Assembly (NCBI GenBank): GCA_002104895.1
Contig: MCFG01000729.1
Span: 1 to 12,526 of the forward strand
Direction of reading: 5' to 3'
Source of the DNA: Anaeromyces robustus
Taxonomy: Eukaryota; Neocallimastigomycota; Neocallimastigomycetes; Neocallimastigales; Neocallimastigaceae
Length of the DNA: 12,526 nucleotides
Part shown: positions 1 to 12,526 of the stretch, piece after piece
How the letters are laid out: the number at the start of each line of letters is the position of its first letter
How positions within the stretch are numbered: position 1 is the first letter of the stretch
Program-made: the position numbers and the translations under genes
The notes under the pieces: generated by a model
Told to the model about the DNA's origin: nothing
Seen by the model: the letters and a program-made list of their open reading frames with translations, nothing else
The model's database searches: none

Positions 1-1
1 T

Positions 2-363
2 TTCAATAAGTGGGGAAAATCTTCATGTATTATTAAAGAACTAATCACAAACATTCCTACTATCCCTTATTATTATTCATGAATTAAAGAATCTCGTACC
101 CTAAAGAAAATAAAAGGTCTTTCAAAAAAGGAAATTAATGATAAGAGTTATTCTTGAAGTTTGCCTTAACTAATGAAGTTAATTCACTAGAAATATTTGT
201 GGATTTGGACGAAGATTATGAAGATAATACGTATTACTTGATGCTTGACGCTTTCCTTGATGGGTGTTATGCATTTGAAAAACTAAAAATTGTTGAGGAA
301 CAGAATCAGTGGCATGAACAACATATCAAAAATTCAGCTAGGTCACATGTTCTGAACAATTGA
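2..363 (+). pseudogene. Broken coding remnant, unidentified
   Basis: This stretch is clearly less AT-rich than its surroundings and reads like eroded coding sequence. Frame 2 (2-157) is open except for TGA at 80 and TGA at 155; both could be former Trp codons (TGG), but I cannot show that. Coding-like sequence then continues in frame 1 from about 151 to TGA at 361-363. That part is an acidic stretch of about 70 residues with the pieces VDLDEDYEDNTYYLML and WHEQHIKN. It has no in-frame ATG before a usable length; it would have to begin at TTG 154, right after a TAA at 142. The simplest reading is the 3' end of a gene entering from the left that has acquired stops and a frame change, or exons whose introns I cannot place. 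I do not recognise the family. It converges on the receptor gene, whose stop lies about 390 bp away. Confidence 0.4.
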
Positions 364-394
364 CATGAGGACCTATCACCTCATGCCAATTGTT
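355..394. repeat. 16-bp hairpin over a stop codon
   Basis: An inverted repeat with arms 355-370 and 379-394. It pairs over 16 bp with a single A/C mismatch (363 against 386) and has an 8-base loop at 371-378. The TGA that closes the upstream coding remnant lies inside the left arm. The stem is rich in G and C (CATGAGG/CCTCATG) in a very AT-rich setting. It could act as a 3'-end RNA hairpin, or be the relic of a mobile-element end. No U-tract follows directly. Confidence 0.7.
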
Positions 395-751
395 AGTCTT
401 ATCATTTAGACATACTTAAAATCGTCAAGAGAAGATTGAGTTTACTTTGATACAATTCAAATACTTATAAAGATATTACATTTATTAAGTAGGAGAAATA
501 AATATATATATATATATATATATTATACTTTTTACCCTTACTTTTATTTACTTTTATTAATCTGCTCAATATTTATAATAATCTTAATTTTTTTATTTAT
601 TAATTATAATACTTTTCAATTTATGTAGTAAATATTTAAATTTGTATATATTCTAAATTAATAAAAAAAATTTATACTCTTATATATTTATTATTAAAGT
701 ATATTATTTGTTTATTGATTAAATTATATGCAAATTAATAAAATTAATCTA
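395..751. other. 3' flank of receptor gene, no gene seen
   Basis: An AT-rich intergenic spacer between two converging coding regions. It contains a (TA)n run at 502-523. Otherwise it has only low-complexity A/T sequence with stops in all frames. The 3' UTR of the minus-strand receptor gene must lie in its right half. Confidence 0.6.
711..716 (-). promoter_or_regulatory. Candidate poly(A) signal AATAAA
   Basis: AATAAA on the minus strand, about 35 nt past the receptor stop codon at 754-752. The distance suits a polyadenylation signal, and a second AATAAA follows at 692-687. In DNA this AT-rich the hexamer occurs often by chance, so only position supports the call. Confidence 0.3.
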
Positions 752-6927
<6,176 letters not shown>

Positions 6928-6938
6928 TATTTCAACAT

Positions 6939-7281
6939 TTATTTAAAAAAAATTTATTATATTTATTATATATAATGGAAAAAAGAAAATGAAAAGATAA
7001 AAAATTAAAAGATGAAAATAAAAATAAAATAAATAAAATAAAATAAAATAAAATAAAAGAATATAAAATATTATTAATTATGAATATTATAATTAAAAAA
7101 ATATTGTAAATATATAAATAATAATATTACTTCATATTCTAATATTTTATTTTCTGCATTATCCATTAAATAAAAAAGTTTATATTAAAACAATGATTTT
7201 TATTTAATTTTTTTTTTTTTTATTTTCATCATTTTCAAAATTATTATTATTTTTATATCTGTAATTTATTATATTCTGTTC

Positions 7282-7314
<33 letters not shown>

Positions 7315-7368
7315 TAATTTTATTTTTATTTATTATTTATTTCATATTTATATAAACTTTTCTTAAAC
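6939..7368. promoter_or_regulatory. Upstream region of receptor gene
   Basis: The 5' flank of the minus-strand receptor gene. It has (AAAAT)n at about 7016-7058, poly-T at 7208-7220 and a 30-base poly-T at 7284-7313, as in AT-rich fungal promoters with nucleosome-excluding tracts. A small minus-strand ORF of 30 codons (7166-7074, starting MDNAENKILEYE) lies inside and contains a good donor-like GTAATA after its 12th codon. It could be an upstream ORF or a leader exon. Its phase does not join the only acceptor-like AG (near 6913). Confidence 0.35.
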
Positions 7369-7540
7369 TTAATATTATAAAAAACAGAATAAATTTATAT
7401 AAAGAAAATATTTTAAATAATTTCATTTAGTTACGGATTAAAAAAAAAAAAAAAAATTTAAAAACAGATTTTTTAATATAAATTTATTCTGTTTTTTATA
7501 ATATTAACTAAATGAAATTATTTAAAATATTTTCTTTATA
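7369..7540. repeat. Interlaced inverted repeats (A-B ... A'-B')
   Basis: Two perfect inverted repeats are interleaved. Arm A is 7369-7400 and pairs with 7476-7507 (32 bp). Arm B is 7398-7433 and pairs with 7505-7540 (36 bp). The two 65-bp blocks (7369-7433 and 7476-7540) are therefore reverse complements of each other only after circular permutation. A and B overlap by 3 bases, as do A' and B'. In a transcript both helices together would have H-type pseudoknot topology rather than a simple stem. The spacer 7434-7475 is A/T-rich. Confidence 0.85.
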
Positions 7541-8062
7541 CTAAATCAGAATATAAAAAAAGAATATATGATATTTTATCATACATTAAATAGTAAATCA
7601 TTTTTTTTATATATATATTGTTAGGTTTTAAATACCATAAATAATCTTTTTTATTAAATAGAATAAAATTATAAAATTATACTTTAAATATTAGTATAAA
7701 AAAGATAGAATAGTCAAATATTTTTTATATTATTTCTGTATTGAAACTCTATTAATTAATAATATATATAATATTTTTATATTTAATAATAATAATCATT
7801 TTAAATTATTAAAATTAATTAATTATTTATTTATTTAGTTAGTTAGTTAGTTAGTTTGTTCGTTAGTTACTTATTTTTTTCATTATTTATTTATTTATTT
7901 GAATAATATAAAAACTTTATTTATATAATATTTATATATAAAATTTTTGAAAAAGAAATTTTATATATTATATTAATATTATAATATTATATTTATATAT
8001 TCATTGTCATTAAAATATTCTATAGGATTTTTGATTTGCAAGAATAACAAGAATAATACTTA
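7541..8062. other. AT-rich spacer, no gene seen
   Basis: Low-complexity sequence with stops in all frames. It contains (TTAG)n-like sequence at 7836-7869 with imperfect units, which lacks the GGG of telomere repeats. Confidence 0.6.
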
Positions 8063-8168
8063 CAAGTAAAATATTTTAATATATTTTACTTGATATAAAA
8101 AAAATTATACAAAAAACTCTATGTATAATAATCTTAATATATATATATTTTCTTTTAAGATTATTATA
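8063..8168. repeat. Two adjacent foldbacks
   Basis: The first is a perfect 12-bp stem, 8063-8074 with 8081-8092, with a 6-base loop (CAAGTAAAATAT arm). The second is a perfect 13-bp stem, 8124-8136 with 8156-8168, with a 19-base loop. Both are AT-dominated, though each contains a C/G step that lowers the odds of chance pairing. Confidence 0.6.
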
Positions 8169-8572
8169 TATGCAATTTCTTTTATTTATTTTTTATGCCT
8201 TGTATCAATATTTTTTTTTCTATATATAATTTTCTATATTAAATTAAGATGTGACTTAAAAATTATAATAATTAATTAATAAAATTTTATATAATTACTA
8301 TTATCACACAAAATTCTAAATAATTAATCAAACGCTTTGTTAAAAGTTTTATTAAATTCTTTATTAATATTTAATTAAAATAATTTATTAAAAATTAATA
8401 CTAAGAATAATTATCATTACTATGATTGATAATTAAATTAAAAAGTTATTAAACTATCAAATTATTAAGTTTCTAAGTTATTAAGTTATTAAGTTAATAA
8501 TATTACAAAAATAGCTATTTTATCTATATTCGAATATACAAATTATAATATAAAAATTAAAAATATGATTAG
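8169..8572. other. AT-rich spacer, no gene seen
   Basis: Nothing coding. A short stretch at about 8465-8505 has imperfect TTATTAAG units and resembles 10515-10550, hinting that the dispersed repeat described downstream may once have extended further left. Confidence 0.5.
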
Positions 8573-9240
8573 GATCTTAGATGGATTTTAAACCTTTAGA
8601 AATTTTTAAAATCTTAAGGAATTCTTTAGAATTATATAATTTTATCTAATCTACTAATCATGATAATTAATTAATAACTATTATAATAACTTATCTAAAT
8701 CTATTATAATTATTTTAAATAATATTTAGAAATAATATTGATTTTTAATTCTATATTATTATGATAATTATATAATTATTGAAATATATAATAAATATAA
8801 ATATTACAAATTTTATTATAGCTCTATATATAGAAGCCATTCTAAACAATTAAATTATAATTTATATATATAAATTCTTTAAAATCCAATATCTTGTGAA
8901 CTAGCAGTTCAAATGAGGTGAAATTAAAATATATTGTAGCTGTTGAGTAGAACTCTCAATTGATCATAAGACCATTAGGAATAACATGGATGAAAAATCT
9001 TCAATATTTAAAGAGTTAATATCATTTGTCTTCGTTTTGTTTTATTAATTTATCAAGGGTTAAATTAAATTGATAAAAATTTATTTTTAATAATCCAAAC
9101 CCTTTAATTTTATAATTTAAATATTCTTTAATTTTCATTTCTTTTAATAACAATTGAATTTAAGTGGTTTTATCAATAACGAAATTTAACTTTAATTCAT
9201 CTATTAGTGAATTTCAATTTTAAATCCTCTAATTTCGCGA
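8573..9240. repeat. Old dispersed repeat, copy 1
   Basis: Colinear with copy 2 at an offset of about 2,378 bases. Both copies start at GATCTTA. Anchors include ATAATTATTGAAATA, TCCAATATCT, TCTTCAATATTT, AGGGTTAAATTAA, CAATAACGAAATTTAA and a long exact block around CTATTAGTGAATTTCAATTT. This copy is more eroded: where copy 2 has C or G, it often has T or A. No open frame and no RNA signature. Confidence 0.75.
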
Positions 9241-10950
9241 GATTTAAAAACTATGGATTAGTAAATAATAAATATTTAGGAAACTATAGTACCGAAAGTT
9301 AATACAAAATGGTAATATCTTAATTCTTTATAGGGAAGAAAGTGATATTACCTATGTATTTTCAGAATAACTGTCTAAGTTATTTTCCAGTAGATTGTAA
9401 ATTTAAACACTAAAATTGTTTTATAAAAACACAGTTTTATTATTAAGTTTAAAATATAAAATTTATTTATTAAAATTTTATTAAATTTATTATTATTTAT
9501 TAAATAGTAGTTTTATTCTTAACTAAACTATTTTATGTTGATTATATATTTTAATTTAGTAATTTATTCTAATAATTATTAATTCATTATATTTATGACT
9601 AAGCTATTATTAAAAATAGTAGTAAAGAATTAATTTACATAAAAATATTTACATGTATTTATATTTTTCTTTAAAATTAAACTATTTACAATAATAAATA
9701 AAATAATACAAGTATTTATAAAAATATAAATAAAATAATTAAAAATTATTGAATAAAATAAGTAAAAATGTATAAAAATAATAATAAAATAAATAATAAA
9801 AATAAATAATATTATTAATAAAATTATAAAGATAAACTGTTTATTTATTTATAAAGTAAATAAAATTAGTTGTTATTTCTAATTTAGAAATGTTTAAGTG
9901 TAAAGAATATTTAAAAAGTATTTAGAAGGTATTTTAAAAGTGTTTTTAGAAACTATTTTCGAGTCATATTATTTAATTAAAATATTTTAGAATCGTTTAT
10001 TATTTTTATAATATTAATTATAAATTGTTTATAATTTATAGAAATTTAATATTCAATAATATTTTTAAGAATTGATTTAGTTTAAGATAATAATGATAAA
10101 GATATTGTTTTAAAATATAATTTAATAATCTTATTATTTTTTTATTAATGTTATTAATTATTTTAAATGATAATTCAATATAATATTAAAATTTATTAAT
10201 TATTTGAAGTTTAGAAAATAATTATAATTAAAGTAAATTAATAATAAATTATAGAGAATAATAATAAATAAAACTAATTAGAATTTTTAAATGTTAAATG
10301 AGGGTAGTTTTGGTTTAATAATGGTCAGGTCAAGATGTTTAATTAATAACAAAATAACTAATTAAACAAATATATAATTAATAGGCAAATTTATTTATTA
10401 ATACACAATAAATTAATTAATTAAAAGAACACTTTTTTAAAATAATTAAGTTTTATAATAATATTTCTTATTAATAATTAATTAAGAAAAGTTTAAATAA
10501 TAATTAGATTATTAAGTCATTAATTCTAAGTTATTTAGTTAATAATCTTACAAAGATTAAAAGGAATTGTAATTTCAATCCTTATTTATACTTTTTCTAA
10601 ATCTAATAATTATTAATACATTTAATTATTATAATCTATTGATAATATATTTATACATGTATAATTTTAAATAAAATATATGAATAAAATAATATTGATA
10701 AAAATCTAACTATATAAAACTAATATAAAACTATATAAACTATTAATAAATTTAATGATAAGAATTTATAATCTAAGATTTAGATTTATAACTATTCTAA
10801 TTATTTAACTAGTTAACTATTTAATTATTTTAATTGTTTAGTATACTATTTAATTATTTATCTATATATTAATTATTTTTATCTTTGGATTTTTATAATC
10901 TTTTCTGTATAATTAATTCTAGATAAAATGGGATATTTTTAATTATTTAA
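9241..10950. other. AT-rich DNA between repeat copies
   Basis: No open frame, tRNA or recognisable element. It is mostly A/T with scattered short foldbacks. Two slightly GC-richer patches, around 9290-9400 and 10300-10340, carry no coding signal I can read. If the flanking copies were LTRs, an internal region with gag/pol remnants would be expected here, and none is visible. Confidence 0.55.
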
Positions 10951-11622
10951 GATCTTAAGTAAATTTTAAATCTTTTTGAGATTTTTAGAATTCTAAGAAT
11001 TTCTGTAAATTAATATAATAATCAACTATTCTAATTTTTATAAAAATAATTAACAATTATTATAATATATTATATAAATTATTATTATTATTCTAATTAA
11101 TATTTTATAAATTATTTGAAGGCGTTTTCTGTATATCTGAATGATTATTATTATTATAAATTATAATATAATTATTGAAATAAAAAGATTTTATCTATAT
11201 AAAATATTATAATTATTTATTTATGGATCCTTGTAAATATTTAATTATATTTTTATATTGTATAAACCTTTAAAGTCCAATATCTCGCCAACCAGTGGTC
11301 CAAATGGGCTGAAATTCAGATATGTTGTAGCTCTTGAGCAGAGCTTCTCAATGAGCATAAAATCAAGCGGAAATCTTCAATATTTGCCAAGTTATCGTTA
11401 TTTTTCTTCTGATTATTTTTATTAATATCTTAAGGGTTAAATTAAGTTGATTAATATTTATTTAATTTGTCCAAACCCTTTACAATATCAATTTAAATAC
11501 TTTTTAATATTTGTTTATTTTATTGAAAATCGAATTTTAAGTGATTTAGTCAATAACGAAATTTAAATGTAATTGATCTATTAGTGAATTTCAATTTTAA
11601 ATCCACTAATATTCGCGACATC
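10951..11622. repeat. Old dispersed repeat, copy 2
   Basis: The better preserved partner of 8573-9240, in the same orientation. It retains CG-containing segments (ATCTCGCCAACCAGTGG, ATTCGCGACATCGC) that are mutated in copy 1. Similarity stops at about 11622, where the flank diverges into a short GC-richer patch (11615-11665). Confidence 0.75.
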
Positions 11623-11669
11623 GCTCCCCCAAAGAAAATCGAATTCCAGGCGATTGTCAATAACCAAAT
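11525..11669. repeat. Internal 36-38 bp direct repeat
   Basis: A unit beginning GAAAATCGAATT and ending in CAATAAC(G/C)AAAT occurs at 11525-11562 and again at 11634-11669. A third, degraded version lies in copy 1 at 9151-9185. The second occurrence is just past the end of the long repeat, so the element may consist of smaller repeated units. Confidence 0.7.
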
Positions 11670-11699
11670 AATATGAATTAAAGTTTGGAATTAATAATT

Positions 11700-11877
11700 T
11701 TAAATAATTTATAGTTGAAAATAATATATATGAATATATTATAAGTTGAATAATAAATATATAATATAAAATAGTTGATATTAAATTTTTAAAGATTTTT
11801 AATTGAATGATATATTTTGAATATATTGCAATATATGGAAATTTAAATTGAAAAAAAAAAAAATTTTTAAAATTTAT

Positions 11878-11921
<44 letters not shown>

Positions 11922-12420
11922 AATTAATAAAAATTTTTTTTTTTTTTGAAAAATTATTAAAAAAAAAAATTTTTTATTTTTGAATAATAAAATTGATATC
12001 AATAATAGTGAATATTTTGTAATAAAATTGAATATTTTTAATAATTAATAGTCCATTTTAATATTAATTTTGATAATAATTGAGTGTGTATATTGTATAT
12101 TTTGATTTTTAGTGTAAAATTGTAATTTTTGAAATAAAGATGTAAAACGATCGCATGTTAAATTTTATTAAAATTGAAGTGTTTTTTAATTTTTATTGAT
12201 TATTTAATTTATATGAAAAATTTGAAAAAATTTTTTGAAATTGAAATTTCAATTTGTTATGAATTTTGTTGAAATTTCAAAATGAATTGTTGAGATGAGT
12301 CTATGGTGTGTTAATAATTATTGTTGATATTTGTTTTTTGAATTATATTATTGATTTTTTATATATTGGTGTAAATTAAATTGAAATTAATGTTTGCGAA
12401 TGTTTTTATTGAAATTGATT
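11700..12420 (+). other. Strongly G-over-C skewed tract
   Basis: By hand count about 76 G and 11 C on the plus strand, with no long open frame. It includes poly-T at 11880-11913 and several A/T foldbacks. Such strand asymmetry is commonest in transcribed untranslated sequence, so a long 5' leader or intron of a plus-strand gene lying beyond the right edge is a reasonable guess. Confidence 0.45.
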
Positions 12421-12526
12421 AATAATTCTTGGTAACGTGGGTCGTTTTCAATAACTGTTGCAGGCACCCAGTGCCAGGTTAGTCTATGTTTATATCTTAT
12501 TTTGTATTCATATCGTTTTTTCTTTT
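12421..12526 (+). other. Possible splice sites of a gene running off the window
   Basis: The composition changes abruptly to a mixed, then pyrimidine-rich, sequence. ATAACTGTTGCAG ending at 12463 looks like a branch point and acceptor, and CAG/GTTAGT at 12477/12478 looks like a donor, which would bracket a 14-base microexon. The same bases contain a GGCAC-CCA-GTGCC mini-hairpin. Too short to identify a gene. Confidence 0.25.

Noticed and set aside
7074-7166. Small ORF as first coding exon of the receptor
   Set aside because: Its donor is phase 0, while the only AG near the receptor start (TTCAG before CTTAAA) needs two bases carried over; the join meets a stop.
7836-7869. Telomeric repeat
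   Set aside because: The units are TTAG-like and imperfect, not TTAGGG, and lie internally.
8573-11622. LTR retrotransposon
   Set aside because: There is no internal coding remnant, no primer-binding site, no terminal TG/CA and no visible target-site duplication.
12455-12485. tRNA or other small RNA gene
   Set aside because: Only a 5-bp mini-hairpin is present; no cloverleaf can be drawn.

Overview
The window is extremely A+T-rich, roughly four fifths by eye. It has long poly-A/T tracts and TTA/AAT microsatellites, and protein-coding sequence split by short GT-AG introns, so it is nuclear eukaryotic DNA. An Asn/Ile/Ser-rich beta-helix ectodomain joined to an EGF-like module and a class C seven-helix receptor, in this base composition, points to an anaerobic gut fungus (Neocallimastigomycota). 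That placement is inferred from style and architecture, not from a marker gene.

One gene dominates, on the minus strand from about 6927 down to 752. I could follow 22 exons and 21 introns with matching phases. In order they encode a signal peptide, a long right-handed beta-helix, a two-part beta-sandwich-like juxtamembrane region, a six-cysteine EGF-like module and seven transmembrane helices, about 1,160 residues in all. The helices carry class C GPCR hallmarks: the KTYRI motif at the end of TM3, and a TM3/ECL2 cysteine pair. All long microsatellites within the gene fall inside predicted introns, which supports the model. Two one-base-type disruptions remain: no in-frame ATG at the 5' end, and a reading-frame break in TM4. 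The copy is therefore either recently damaged or carries assembly indels.

Layout: 1-394 is a broken plus-strand coding remnant ending in a strong hairpin. 395-751 is the 3' flank of the receptor gene. 752-6927 is the receptor gene. 6939-8570 is its upstream non-coding region, with poly-T tracts, an unusual interlaced inverted repeat at 7369-7540 and smaller foldbacks. 8573-11669 holds two diverged direct copies of an old repeat of about 670 bp, separated by featureless AT-rich DNA. 11700-12420 is a strongly G-over-C skewed tract that may be a leader or intron of a plus-strand gene starting beyond the window. The last 100 bases are less AT-rich and carry splice-site-like motifs.

No RNA gene, CRISPR array or intact mobile element was found.
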